A DNA stretch of 64,000 bases from Phaeovulum sp. (GCF_030684035.1 NZ_JAUXPI010000012.1:1-64000), one strand, 5' to 3'. Positions 48,097 through 57,219 are shown, counted from the stretch's first letter. The notes: a model not told the origin generated them from the letters alone. Translations and numbers: made by a program.

Positions 48097-49305
48097 ATGT
48101 CCGCATCGCCTCTGCGCCCGGCTCGCCGCATGGCCAGCATCGGCCTTTCCGAAATCGTTCAGGTCTCCGAGGCCGCCGCCGCGCTCAAGGCTGCGGGGCG
48201 CGATGTGATCAGCCTCGGCACCGGCGAGCCTGATTTTCCCACACCGCCGCATGTGATCGCGGCAGCCCACGCCGCAGCCCTAGCGGGTGAGACGAAATAT
48301 ACCGCCACCCAAGGAACGCTGGCGCTGCGCCGTGCCATTGCCACCGCCTGCGCGCGCGATAACGGCTACACCGCCGCGCCCGCCGAAATCATCGTCTCGA
48401 CCGGCGCGAAGCAGGTCATTTTCAACGCCTTTTTCGCCACTCTGGATGCGGGCGACGAAGTCATCATCGCCGCGCCCTACTGGACCAGCTATTCCGACAT
48501 GGTCACCATTTGCGGTGGGGTCGCAAAAATCCTTCCCACCACGGCTGCCGATGGCTTTCGCCTGCGCCCCGAGGCGCTGGCAGCGGCGATCACGCCGCGC
48601 AGTCGGTGGCTTTTGCTTAATTCACCCGGCAATCCCTCGGGTGCCGTGCTTACAGCCGCCGACCAGGCAGCACTTGCCGAAGTGCTGCGCGCCCATCCGC
48701 ATGTGGCGGTGCTGAGCGACGAGATCTATCAGCACATCTGCTACACGCCCTTCACCTCGTTTCGCAACGTTGCCCCCGACCTCGCCGACCGCACTTTGGT
48801 CGTGAACGGTGTTTCAAAATTCGCCTCGATGACCGGCTGGCGGCTTGGCTGGGGTATCGGGCCCGCGCCGCTGATCAAGACCATGGCCGAGGTGCAGGGG
48901 CAGGTGACCTCGGGTGCCTCGTCAATCTCGCAGGCTGCGGCAATTGCCGCCCTGCTTGGCCCGCAAGATTACATCGCCCCACGCCGCGAGGCGTTTCGCA
49001 AGCGCCGCGATCAGGTGGTGGCTGCGCTGAATGCCACAGGCCGCCTGCATTGCCCGCTGCCCGATGGCGCTTTCTATGTCTATGCTGATTGCACGCCCTG
49101 TTTTGGCCTGACCACAGCCGCAGGCGTTACACTGGCAGATGACGCTGCGTTTTGCGCGCAGCTTTTGGCGCAGGAGGGGGTCGCGGTGGTGCCCGGCCGC
49201 GCTTTCGGATTGCCGGGGCACTTCCGCCTGTCCTATGCCTATGATGAAGCCTCGCTCACCCGCGCCTGCACCGCCATCGCGCGCTTTTGCGCCTCGCTCA
49301 CCTGA
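48097..49305 (+). CDS. Class I aminotransferase (aspartate/2-aminoadipate type)
   Basis: This 402-residue PLP enzyme of the AspC/AAT (subgroup I-gamma) type has [57 protein letters not shown] and the PLP-lysine segment [17 protein letters not shown] (Lys241). It could convert 2-aminoadipate to 2-oxoadipate, which would fit its location 7 bases upstream of glutaryl-CoA dehydrogenase. However, aspartate aminotransferase activity is equally possible on sequence alone. A weak AAGG ribosome site lies 6 bases before the ATG. It is divergent from the LysR gene. Confidence 0.88.
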   Translation: MSASPLRPARRMASIGLSEIVQVSEAAAALKAAGRDVISLGTGEPDFPTPPHVIAAAHAAALAGETKYTATQGTLALRRAIATACARDNGYTAAPAEIIVSTGAKQVIFNAFFATLDAGDEVIIAAPYWTSYSDMVTICGGVAKILPTTAADGFRLRPEALAAAITPRSRWLLLNSPGNPSGAVLTAADQAALAEVLRAHPHVAVLSDEIYQHICYTPFTSFRNVAPDLADRTLVVNGVSKFASMTGWRLGWGIGPAPLIKTMAEVQGQVTSGASSISQAAAIAALLGPQDYIAPRREAFRKRRDQVVAALNATGRLHCPLPDGAFYVYADCTPCFGLTTAAGVTLADDAAFCAQLLAQEGVAVVPGRAFGLPGHFRLSYAYDEASLTRACTAIARFCASLT

Positions 49306-49312
49306 GGATCCC

Positions 49313-50521
49313 ATGACACTCAAAGCCAAAGATGCCCCCGATCTTGCCCGCTTCGACTGGGCCGATGCGCTCCGCCTCGATGCGCAACTGACCGAAGAAG
49401 AGCGGATGCTGCGCGATGCCGCCCATGCCTACGCGCAGGAAAAGCTCGCACCGCGGGTGACGCAGGCCTACCGCGACGAGGCAACCGACCCGGAGATTTT
49501 CCGCGAAATGGGGGAAATGGGGTTGCTGGGCGTCACCGTGCCCGAAGAATACGGCGGCATCGGCGCAGGCTATGTTGCCTACGGGCTGGTCGCGCGCGAG
49601 GTTGAGCGGGTGGATTCCGGCTACCGCAGCATGATGTCGGTGCAGTCCTCGCTCGTCATGTATCCGATCTACGCCTACGGTTCTGAAGCGCAGCGCCGCA
49701 AATACCTGCCCAAACTCGCCACCGGCGAATTCATCGGCTGCTTTGGCCTGACCGAGCCTGATGCCGGCTCCGACCCCGGCGGCATGAAAACCACGGCAAG
49801 GAAGACCGCCAGCGGCTATGTGCTGAACGGCACCAAGATGTGGATCTCGAACAGCCCGATTGCCGACGTGTTCGTGGTCTGGGCGAAATCCGATGCGCAT
49901 GGCGGCAAGATCCGCGGCTTCGTGCTGGAAAAGGGCCTCAACGGACTGAGCGCGCCAAAGATCCAGGGCAAGCTCTCCCTGCGTGCCTCTGTCACCGGCG
50001 AGATCGTCATGCAGAACGTCGAGGTGGGCGAAGACGCGCTACTACCCGGCGTCGAGGGGCTGAAGGGCCCCTTCGGCTGCCTCAACCGCGCCCGCTACGG
50101 CATTGCCTGGGGTGTCATGGGTGCGGCAGAAACCTGCTTTCACGCTGCCCGCCAGTACGGGCTCGACCGCAAGCAATTCGGCCGCCCACTTGCCAACACC
50201 CAGATTTACCAGCTGAAACTGGCGAACATGCTGAGCGAAATCAACCTCGGCCTGCAAGCCGCGCTGCGCGTCGGCCGCCTTATGGATGAGGCCAATGCTG
50301 CGCCCGAGATGATTTCGCTCATCAAGCGCAACAACTGCGGCAAGGCACTCGATATCGCCCGCGCCGCGCGCGACATGCACGGCGGTAACGGTATTTCCGA
50401 CGCCTTCCCGGTCATGCGCCACATGGTCAACCTTGAAACAGTGAACACCTACGAAGGCACGCATGATGTGCACGCGTTGATCCTCGGCCGCGCCATCACC
50501 GGGCTGCAAGCGTTTTTCTGA
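49313..50521 (+). CDS. gcdH: Glutaryl-CoA dehydrogenase
   Basis: GcdH oxidatively decarboxylates glutaryl-CoA to crotonyl-CoA plus CO2, passing electrons to ETF. The 402 residues carry group-specific text: [54 protein letters not shown], and [19 protein letters not shown], which places the catalytic base Glu at 381. The pattern [19 protein letters not shown] at the end distinguishes it from other acyl-CoA dehydrogenases. ATG 49313 has GAGGA a few bases upstream, right after the aminotransferase stop. A large palindrome follows the stop. Confidence 0.93.
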   Translation: MTLKAKDAPDLARFDWADALRLDAQLTEEERMLRDAAHAYAQEKLAPRVTQAYRDEATDPEIFREMGEMGLLGVTVPEEYGGIGAGYVAYGLVAREVERVDSGYRSMMSVQSSLVMYPIYAYGSEAQRRKYLPKLATGEFIGCFGLTEPDAGSDPGGMKTTARKTASGYVLNGTKMWISNSPIADVFVVWAKSDAHGGKIRGFVLEKGLNGLSAPKIQGKLSLRASVTGEIVMQNVEVGEDALLPGVEGLKGPFGCLNRARYGIAWGVMGAAETCFHAARQYGLDRKQFGRPLANTQIYQLKLANMLSEINLGLQAALRVGRLMDEANAAPEMISLIKRNNCGKALDIARAARDMHGGNGISDAFPVMRHMVNLETVNTYEGTHDVHALILGRAITGLQAFF

Positions 50522-50526
50522 ACAAT

Positions 50527-50598
50527 GCTTCAGATAAAATATCCCCGCCGGAGGCGATCTGCCAAGGGTGCCTCCGGCGGGGATATTTGGACTGAAGC
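50527..50598. repeat. Intercistronic long palindrome (terminator-like repeat)
   Basis: A 19-base perfect inverted repeat (AAATATCCCCGCCGGAGGC at 50537-50555, complement at 50570-50588) has a 14-base loop. It is extended outward by GCTTCAG/CTGAAGC (50527-50533/50592-50598). It lies between gcdH and the fused E1 gene. The arm ending GGATATTT is shared with the terminator after maeB, which suggests a genome-wide element that ends or attenuates transcription, or stabilises mRNA ends. Confidence 0.85.
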
Positions 50599-50621
50599 AA
50601 TCGCATGAACACGAGATACCG

Positions 50622-52805
50622 ATGCCGCGTTCCCAAATCGTCCATGAAAACTTCCTGCGCCGGGTGGCGGCGGGTGATTTGCCGCCGGGCAAGATGCCGA
50701 CGCCGGGCCTGAGTGCCGCCGAGGCCGTGGCGCTTTTTCATGCGCAATGCACCAGCCGCGCGCTCGACCGCACCAGCCGCGCGATGCAAAAGGCGGGGCA
50801 GGGGTTCTATACCATCGGCTCTTCGGGGCACGAGGGAATGGCGGCAGTGGCGGCGGCCCTGCGCCCGACCGACATGGCCTTTTTGCATTACCGCGACGCG
50901 GCTTTTCAAATTGCCCGCGCGGAGCAGGTGCCGGGGCAGACGATGACCTGGGATATGCTCCTGTCCTTTGCCTCGTCCTCGGAAGATCCGATTTCGGGCG
51001 GTAGGCACAAGGTGCTCGGCTCGAAAGCGCTTTCCATTCCGCCGCAGACTTCGACCATCGCCAGCCATCTGCCGAAAGCGGTGGGCGCGGCCTACAGCAT
51101 CGGCCTTGCGCGCCGCCGCCCGCCCGAGCACCGCGCGCTTGCCGATGATTCGATCGTGATGTGCAGCTTTGGCGATGCCTCGGCCAACCATTCGACCGCG
51201 CAGGGGGCGTTCAACGCCGCCGCCTGGACCTCCTATCAATCGGTGCCGCTGCCGCTGCTGTTTGTCTGCGAGGATAACGGCATCGGCATTTCGACCAAGA
51301 CCCCAAAGGGCTGGATCGCCGCGAGCCAAGCGGCGCGCCCCGGCGTGAAATACTTCAGCGCCGACGGGCTCGATCTTTATGAGGCATTCGCGGTGGCGCG
51401 CGAGGCTGCCGAATATGTCCGTAGCCGCCGCAAGCCGGCCTTCCTGCACTTGCGGATGCTGCGGCTTTACGGCCACGCCGGTGCCGACATGCCCACCACC
51501 TACATGCCGCGCGAAGAGGTCGAAGCCGAGGAGGCAAATGACCCGCTCCTGCATTCGGTGCGGTTGCTCGATGCGGCAGGTGCGCTTTCGCCCGAGGCGG
51601 CGTTGGGTGTTTACACTGAAACCCTCGCCCGGGTGAACCGCGTGGCTGCCGAGGCCATCACCCGGCCCCGGCTCAAGACCGCCTCGGAGGTGACGGCAAG
51701 CATCGTGCCGCCTGCCCGCAGCTCGGCACCGTCAAATGGCCCCGGCGCGCTGGTGCGCGAGGCCGCCTTCGGGCCAGACCTGAAGGCGATGGCCGAGCCG
51801 CAGATCATGTCGCGGTTGATCAACTGGGCGTTGACCGACCTCATGCTCGACCATGGCGAGATCGTGCTGATGGGCGAGGATGTGGGGCGCAAGGGCGGCG
51901 TCTATGGCGTGACGCAAAAGTTGCAGGCGCGGTTTGGCCCCGACCGGGTGATCGACACGCTGCTGGATGAACAAAGCATTCTTGGCCTCGGTATTGGCCT
52001 TGCACATAACGGCTTTCTGCCGATGCCCGAGATCCAGTTCCTCGCCTATCTGCATAACGCCGAAGACCAGATCCGCGGCGAGGCGGCGACGCTGCCGTTC
52101 TTCTCGAACGGCCAATACACCAACCCGATGGTGCTTCGGGTTGCGGGGCTTGGGTATCAAAAGGGCTTTGGCGGGCATTTCCACAACGACAACTCGCTTG
52201 CGGTGCTGCGCGACATTCCGGGCCTGATTCTCGCTGTGCCCTCAAGTGGGGCCGACGCGGCGCGGATGCTGCGCGAATCTGTGCGGCTGGCGCGCGAGGA
52301 ACAGCGGCTTGTGGTGTTCGTCGAGCCTATCGCACTTTACCCGATACGCGACCTTGAGAGCGAGAAGGATGGCGGCTGGATGTGTCTCTATCCCGGCCCG
52401 GATGAGCGTATTCCGCTCGGCGAGGTAGGCGTGCACGGCGGCGGGCGCGACCTAGCGATTGTCAGCTATGGCAACGGCTATTACCTTTCGCGGCAGGCCG
52501 AGGCAGGCTTGCGCGCAAGCGGGGTTGACCTGCGCATCATCGACACCCGCTGGCTTTCGCCGCTGCCGCGCGAAGCTTTGCTTGAGGCGACGCGGGATTG
52601 CGCGCAGGTGCTGGTGGTCGATGAATGCCGCCGATCCGGCAATGTCTCCGAGGAATTGATGGCACTCTTTGCCGAGGCCGGTCGCCGCGCCGCACGGATC
52701 ACCGCCGAAGACAGCTTCATTGCCACCGGCCCCGCCTATGCCGCGACGCTGCCTTCGGCCGCGGGCATCGCGCGGGCGGCGCGCGACCTTCTGGGGGTGA
52801 AATGA
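50622..52805 (+). CDS. Fused E1 alpha-beta 2-oxoacid dehydrogenase component (branched-chain type)
   Basis: This 727-residue thiamine-diphosphate enzyme joins both halves of a heterodimeric E1. The alpha part (about 1-345) has GSSGHEGMAAVAAAL, LHYRDAAFQIA, the TPP-site CSFGDASANHSTAQGAFNAA and DNGIGIST. After a linker, the beta part (about 400-727) has GEDVGRKGGVYGVT, DTLLDEQSILGLGIGLA, GLGYQKGFGGHFHNDNSL and DTRWLSPLPREALL. It should decarboxylate a branched or long 2-oxoacid. Context (gcdH, amaB, lysine dehydrogenase-like genes) suggests 2-oxoadipate, giving glutaryl-CoA. No E2 or E3 gene is in the window. ATG 50622 has only a weak ribosome site. The stop overlaps the FabD-like gene. Confidence 0.85.
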   Translation: MPRSQIVHENFLRRVAAGDLPPGKMPTPGLSAAEAVALFHAQCTSRALDRTSRAMQKAGQGFYTIGSSGHEGMAAVAAALRPTDMAFLHYRDAAFQIARAEQVPGQTMTWDMLLSFASSSEDPISGGRHKVLGSKALSIPPQTSTIASHLPKAVGAAYSIGLARRRPPEHRALADDSIVMCSFGDASANHSTAQGAFNAAAWTSYQSVPLPLLFVCEDNGIGISTKTPKGWIAASQAARPGVKYFSADGLDLYEAFAVAREAAEYVRSRRKPAFLHLRMLRLYGHAGADMPTTYMPREEVEAEEANDPLLHSVRLLDAAGALSPEAALGVYTETLARVNRVAAEAITRPRLKTASEVTASIVPPARSSAPSNGPGALVREAAFGPDLKAMAEPQIMSRLINWALTDLMLDHGEIVLMGEDVGRKGGVYGVTQKLQARFGPDRVIDTLLDEQSILGLGIGLAHNGFLPMPEIQFLAYLHNAEDQIRGEAATLPFFSNGQYTNPMVLRVAGLGYQKGFGGHFHNDNSLAVLRDIPGLILAVPSSGADAARMLRESVRLAREEQRLVVFVEPIALYPIRDLESEKDGGWMCLYPGPDERIPLGEVGVHGGGRDLAIVSYGNGYYLSRQAEAGLRASGVDLRIIDTRWLSPLPREALLEATRDCAQVLVVDECRRSGNVSEELMALFAEAGRRAARITAEDSFIATGPAYAATLPSAAGIARAARDLLGVK

Positions 52806-53839
52806 CAACCGCCGTCGTCATCTGCCCCGGCAGGGGCACCTACACCAAGGCCGAGCTTGGCTATCTGGCGCGACATCACGGTGAAAAAGCGGCTCTGTTC
52901 GAGCGGTTTGACGCGCGGCGGCGTGCGCTCGGGCAGGAAACACTGGCCGCGCTTGATGGTGCTGCAAGCTATTCTGTCGCTCGCCACACGCGGGGCGACA
53001 ATGCCAGCGCGCTGATCTATGCCTGCTCGCTGGCCGATTTTCAGGACATTTCCGGGCTTGATATCGTTGCGGTCACCGGAAATTCGATGGGCTGGTATTC
53101 AGCGCTTGCCTGTAGCGGCGCTTTGAGCGCCGATGCGGGGTTCGAGGTGGTCAACACCATGGGCACGCTGATGCAGCAGCACCTGATCGGCGGCCAGACG
53201 CTCTACCCTTTCACCGATGAAAACTGGAGACCCATTGCGGGCCGCAAGGCAGAGCTTCTGGCGCTGGCCGAAACCACCGCTGCGCGCCCAGGCCATGACC
53301 TTGCGCTTTCGATCGACCTTGGCGGCATGCTGGTGCTGGCGGGAAACGAGGCGGGGCTTGCTGCCTTCGAGGCCGCCATTCCGCCGGCACAGGGCCGGTT
53401 TCCGATGCGGCTTGCGAACCACGCGGCGTTTCACACCGCGCTTCAGGCCCCGGTCGCCGCAGCCGGGCGCGCGGCGTTACCCGAGGCGCTTTTCCGCCAG
53501 CCGACGCTGCCGCTGATCGACGGGCGCGGTGCCATCTGGTGGCCGGGCGCGACCGAGCCCGCCGCCTTGCGCCTCTATACGCTTGGGCATCAGGTCGTCG
53601 CGCCTTATGACTTTACGCGCGCCATAACCACTGCCGCGCGCGAATTCGCGCCCGATCTCTTTATCATCACCGGCCCCGGCACAACGCTGGGCGGGGCCGT
53701 GGCCCAGTCGCTGATACTCGCCGATTGGGCCGGAATAGACACGAAATCCGCGTTTCAGGCGCGGCAGTCCGCCAGCCCCATCATTGCTTCGATGGGGCTG
53801 GCGGACCAGCGCAGCCTTGTCACTCAAAGGGAAAAATGA
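52802..53839 (+). CDS. FabD-like acyltransferase of unknown specificity
   Basis: This 345-residue protein of the malonyl-CoA:ACP transacylase fold has the nucleophile elbow GNSMG (Ser95), the catalytic His in ANHAAFHT (His207), and a late TGPGTTLGGAVAQSL. Three family residues differ: the oxyanion segment is CPGRGTYT in place of GQGSQ, the usual GHS is GNS, and the Arg that binds the malonate carboxylate is Met120 (NTMGTLMQ where RGxxMQ is expected). Malonyl is therefore an unlikely substrate. It overlaps the fused E1 gene at its start and the AmaB-type dehydrogenase at its end (ATGA both), so it belongs to the lysine-catabolism-like operon. Its role is unknown. Confidence 0.78.
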   Translation: MTTAVVICPGRGTYTKAELGYLARHHGEKAALFERFDARRRALGQETLAALDGAASYSVARHTRGDNASALIYACSLADFQDISGLDIVAVTGNSMGWYSALACSGALSADAGFEVVNTMGTLMQQHLIGGQTLYPFTDENWRPIAGRKAELLALAETTAARPGHDLALSIDLGGMLVLAGNEAGLAAFEAAIPPAQGRFPMRLANHAAFHTALQAPVAAAGRAALPEALFRQPTLPLIDGRGAIWWPGATEPAALRLYTLGHQVVAPYDFTRAITTAAREFAPDLFIITGPGTTLGGAVAQSLILADWAGIDTKSAFQARQSASPIIASMGLADQRSLVTQREK

Positions 53840-55338
53840 CCATGACCGCCACCCTGTTTGCCAAACTCGAACTGACCGCAGCCGACATCACCGGTGGCAC
53901 GCTTTTGGTGCAGAGCCCGATCGACGGAGCCGAACTTGCCCGCGTGCACGAAACCGGTGCAGCCGAAATGCCCGCCGTGATCGCCCGCGCCGAAGCCGCC
54001 TTTCGCATCTGGCGCGAAGTTCCCGCACCCCGCCGGGGCGAATTGGTGCGGCTTCTGGGCGAGGAACTGCGCGCGGCAAAATCGGAGCTTGGCGCTTTGG
54101 TCACCCTTGAGGCGGGCAAGATCACCTCGGAAGGCCTGGGCGAAGTGCAGGAGATGATCGACATCTGCGATTTTGCCGTGGGCCTGTCGCGCCAGCTTTA
54201 CGGCCTGACCATTGCCTCTGAACGCCCCGGCCACCGGATGATGGAAACCTGGCACCCGATCGGCCCGGTGGCGGTCATTTCCGCCTTCAACTTTCCCGTG
54301 GCGGTCTGGTCGTGGAACGCCGCGCTGGCGCTCGTGTGCGGCGACCCGGTGATCTGGAAGCCGTCCGAAAAAACCCCGCTGACCGCGATGGCCTGCATGA
54401 AAGTGATGGCGCGCGCGCTCGCCCGCTTTGGCGACGCGCCTGAAGGCCTTGTGCAACTGGTCGTCGGCGGCCCGGCGGTTGGCGAGGCGCTGGTTACCTC
54501 GCCCGCCATCGCCGTTGTATCGGCCACCGGTTCCACCCGAATGGGCCGGATTGTCGGGCCGAAGGTGGCGGCGCGCTTCGGCCGCGCCATCCTGGAGCTT
54601 GGCGGAAACAACGCGATGATCGTGGCACCTTCGGCGGACCTCGACATGGCGGTGCGTGCCATTGTCTTTTCCGCTGTCGGCACCGCCGGGCAACGCTGCA
54701 CCAGCCTGCGCCGCCTGATCGCACATAATTCCATTCGCGCTGATCTGGTGGCTCGGCTGACCAAGGCCTACGCCAGCCTGCCCATCGGCGACCCGCGCGC
54801 TGCAACAACGCTTATCGGGCCGTTGATCGACCATGGCGCGCGCGACCGGATGCTGAAGGTGCTGGAACAGGCCAAGGCCGAGGGCGGCAAGGTGCATGGC
54901 GGTCGCGCGGTCGCCAAAGGCGCGCCGCAGGGGGGTGCCTATGTCGAACCCGCGGTGGTTGAAATGCCGGGGCAAACCGCCGCAGTGCGCGAGGAAACCT
55001 TCGCGCCAATCCTTTACGTTCTGGGTTACGACACGCTTGATGAGGCCATTCGACTGCAAAATGACGTGCCGCAGGGGCTTTCCTCGTGCATCTTCACGCT
55101 CAACCTGCGCGAAGCCGAGGCCTTTCTTGCCGCGGCCGGGTCTGACTGCGGCATCGCCAACGTCAATATCGGGCCTTCCGGGGCGGAAATCGGTGGCGCA
55201 TTCGGCGGCGAGAAGGAAACCGGCGGCGGGCGCGAAAGCGGATCAGACGCCTGGAAGGCCTATATGCGCCGCCAGACCAACACCATCAACTATTCCGCGA
55301 ACTTGCCGCTGGCGCAGGGCGTGAAGTTTGACATCTAG
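53836..55338 (+). CDS. amaB: ALDH7-type aldehyde dehydrogenase (2-aminoadipate 6-semialdehyde / piperideine-6-carboxylate dehydrogenase)
   Basis: This 500-residue NAD-dependent dehydrogenase of the antiquitin group oxidises 2-aminoadipate semialdehyde (in equilibrium with piperideine-6-carboxylate) to 2-aminoadipate. It has NFPVAVWSWNAALALVCGD, WKPSEKTPLTA, ILELGGNNAMIV, the catalytic Cys288 in GTAGQRCTSLRRL, and the group-specific ending GGAFGGEKETGGGRESGSD followed by WKAYMRRQTNTINYS. That ending is close to that of lysine-catabolic AmaB/ALDH7A1. The start at 53836 overlaps the stop of the acyltransferase. An AAAGGG ribosome site is upstream. Confidence 0.92.
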   Translation: MTMTATLFAKLELTAADITGGTLLVQSPIDGAELARVHETGAAEMPAVIARAEAAFRIWREVPAPRRGELVRLLGEELRAAKSELGALVTLEAGKITSEGLGEVQEMIDICDFAVGLSRQLYGLTIASERPGHRMMETWHPIGPVAVISAFNFPVAVWSWNAALALVCGDPVIWKPSEKTPLTAMACMKVMARALARFGDAPEGLVQLVVGGPAVGEALVTSPAIAVVSATGSTRMGRIVGPKVAARFGRAILELGGNNAMIVAPSADLDMAVRAIVFSAVGTAGQRCTSLRRLIAHNSIRADLVARLTKAYASLPIGDPRAATTLIGPLIDHGARDRMLKVLEQAKAEGGKVHGGRAVAKGAPQGGAYVEPAVVEMPGQTAAVREETFAPILYVLGYDTLDEAIRLQNDVPQGLSSCIFTLNLREAEAFLAAAGSDCGIANVNIGPSGAEIGGAFGGEKETGGGRESGSDAWKAYMRRQTNTINYSANLPLAQGVKFDI

Positions 55339-55348
55339 GGAGGATGCG

Positions 55349-56404
55349 ATGAGTTTCAGCAAGATCGCGGTGCTTGGTCTCGGCAAGGTCGGGCACCTTG
55401 CCGCCGAACTTCTGGCCGAGGCCGGATTCGACGTGACAGGCATTGACGCGCGCCCCCACGCCGGTCGCTTTCCAAGCCGCCAGGCCGACCTTGGCGACCT
55501 GAACGGCATGGAGGCGCTGCTGAAACCCTATCAGGCGGTGCTTTCCTGCCTGCCTTACGCGCTCAACAAAGGCGTTTCGGGCGCGGCGCATGCGCTGGGC
55601 ATGCATTACTTCGACCTTACCGAAGACGTGCCCACCACCCGACATATCCGCGAACTGGCCAAGACCTCGCGCGGGCTGATGGCCCCGCAATGCGGACTTG
55701 CCCCGGGGCTGGTGGGCATCATCGGTGCCGATCTGGCCGCGCAATTCGAGCGCGTGCGCTCGATCCGGCTGCGGGTGGGGGCGCTGCCGCAAAACCCTAC
55801 CGGACTACTGGGTTATGCCTTCAACTGGTCGCCCGAGGGCGTGGTCAACGAATACCTCAACGATTGCGAGGTGATCGAGGAGGGCCAGCAAAAGACCGTC
55901 TCGGCAATGGAATGGCTTGAAACCGTCTATGTCAACGGCACCCGGCTTGAGGCCTTCACCACCTCTGGCGGGCTTGGCACCATGTGCGAAACCTATGCGG
56001 GCCGCATCGAGAACCTCGATTACAAGACCATGCGCTACCCCGGCCATGTCGAGCTGATGAACTTCTTCTTCCACGAACTCCTGATGCGCGAAAACCGCGC
56101 CGAGGCAGGCCGCATCCTCACCAACGCCAAGCCGCCGGTCGAGGATGATGTGGTTTACCTGCATGTCGCCGCCGAGGGTTGGCAGGCGGGGCAATTGCGC
56201 CGCAAGGAATATGTGCGCGCCTATCGCCCGATCTCCATCGGCGGCCGCGCGCGCACCGCGATAGCCTGGACCACATCAGCCTCGGTCGTCTCGGTGATCG
56301 AGATGGTGCGCGCAGGGGCTTTGCCGCAGCAGGGTTTCCTCAAGCAAGAGGAAATCCCCTTCGCGCCCTATCTGGCAACGCGCACCGGGGCTTTGTTCGC
56401 CTGA
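55349..56404 (+). CDS. Lysine/saccharopine dehydrogenase-family enzyme (probable lysine 6-dehydrogenase)
   Basis: This 351-residue oxidoreductase has the Rossmann start IAVLGLGKVGHLAAELLAEAG and later YFDLTEDVPTTRHI, APQCGLAPGLVGIIGADLA and TSGGLGTMCETYAG, typical of the Sacchrp_dh family. The length is nearer to lysine 6-dehydrogenase (about 380) than to saccharopine dehydrogenase (about 440). It would make 2-aminoadipate semialdehyde for the upstream ALDH7 enzyme, but a saccharopine-cleaving role cannot be excluded. GGGAGGA precedes the ATG by a few bases. The gene ends the rightward cluster. Its 3' end overlaps the convergent kinase gene by 37 bases. Confidence 0.85.
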   Translation: MSFSKIAVLGLGKVGHLAAELLAEAGFDVTGIDARPHAGRFPSRQADLGDLNGMEALLKPYQAVLSCLPYALNKGVSGAAHALGMHYFDLTEDVPTTRHIRELAKTSRGLMAPQCGLAPGLVGIIGADLAAQFERVRSIRLRVGALPQNPTGLLGYAFNWSPEGVVNEYLNDCEVIEEGQQKTVSAMEWLETVYVNGTRLEAFTTSGGLGTMCETYAGRIENLDYKTMRYPGHVELMNFFFHELLMRENRAEAGRILTNAKPPVEDDVVYLHVAAEGWQAGQLRRKEYVRAYRPISIGGRARTAIAWTTSASVVSVIEMVRAGALPQQGFLKQEEIPFAPYLATRTGALFA

Positions 56405-57219
56405 TCGGCGCGCGCCAGCCAAAGCGCCCCCGCCAACGCATCGCCCAGCGGCTCTGCCCTTGGCCAGCGCCCGCCCAGGCGCGCGGCGAAGACCGGGCCG
56501 AGCCCGCCCATGAACACGACCGGCAGCGGCCCGGCAGGCGGCTGCAAAAGCCCGATCGCCGCAGCCACCTCGGTATCGGCCTCTCGCATCAGCGCCTGTG
56601 CGGCGGCATCATCGCTTTCCACCAGCCTTGGTGCCAGCGCCGCAAATTCGGCGGGGGTTGCCTGCGCGGCAAACTGCACCACGCCCGCTGAACTGCCAAA
56701 TTCAGTCACTATTCCCGCCAAAAGCGGCGTCTGCGGTGTATGGCCATCCACCGCTCGCAGCGCGCGGGCCAATAGCGCCCGGCCCAACCACGCGCCACCA
56801 CCTTCATCGCCCAGTATCAGCCCCCAACCACCTGCGGAGCGAATTTCGCCGCCCATCTGGCGCGCGAACACCGACCCGGTGCCGAGCACGGCAACGATGC
56901 CTGCGTCATCGTGAAACGCGCCCTTCACCGAGGTCAGAACATCGCTTTCAATGCGGACCCGGGCAAAGGGCAGCCGCGCTGCAAGGACTCCTGCCGCAAC
57001 GTTTGCCCCCGCCAGCCCGAGAACCGCAACCACCTCGGCGGGCACGCAAACCCCCGCCATCGCTTGCGCTGACGCCACCAAAACATTGGCAAGCGCAGCC
57101 TCGGCATCGGTGCAGACATTAGCAGGCCCGGCGATGCCCCGGCCCAACACACGGCCAGACGCATCAGCCAGAACCGCGCGGCAGCCGCTGCCCCCGCCAT
57201 CAATGCCCAGATAGAACAA
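56368..57219 (-). CDS. BadF/BadG/BcrA-type ATPase (N-acetylglucosamine kinase-like)
   Basis: This 283-residue ASKHA-fold protein has the phosphate-1 motif LGIDGGGSGCRAVLAD, the adenosine-side VLGTGSVFARQ and GDEGGGAWLGRALL, and the second phosphate region MGGLGPVFA. It resembles N-acetylglucosamine or glucosamine kinases of the BadF group. The probable start is TTG 57219 after GGAGG; an in-frame GTG at 57237 lies within the ribosome-site region. It sits 41 bases downstream of xylA on the same strand and may be read with the xylose operon, though its sugar is unknown. The 3' end overlaps the lysine dehydrogenase-like gene. Confidence 0.8.
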   Translation of the reverse strand: MFYLGIDGGGSGCRAVLADASGRVLGRGIAGPANVCTDAEAALANVLVASAQAMAGVCVPAEVVAVLGLAGANVAAGVLAARLPFARVRIESDVLTSVKGAFHDDAGIVAVLGTGSVFARQMGGEIRSAGGWGLILGDEGGGAWLGRALLARALRAVDGHTPQTPLLAGIVTEFGSSAGVVQFAAQATPAEFAALAPRLVESDDAAAQALMREADTEVAAAIGLLQPPAGPLPVVFMGGLGPVFAARLGGRWPRAEPLGDALAGALWLARADQANKAPVRVAR

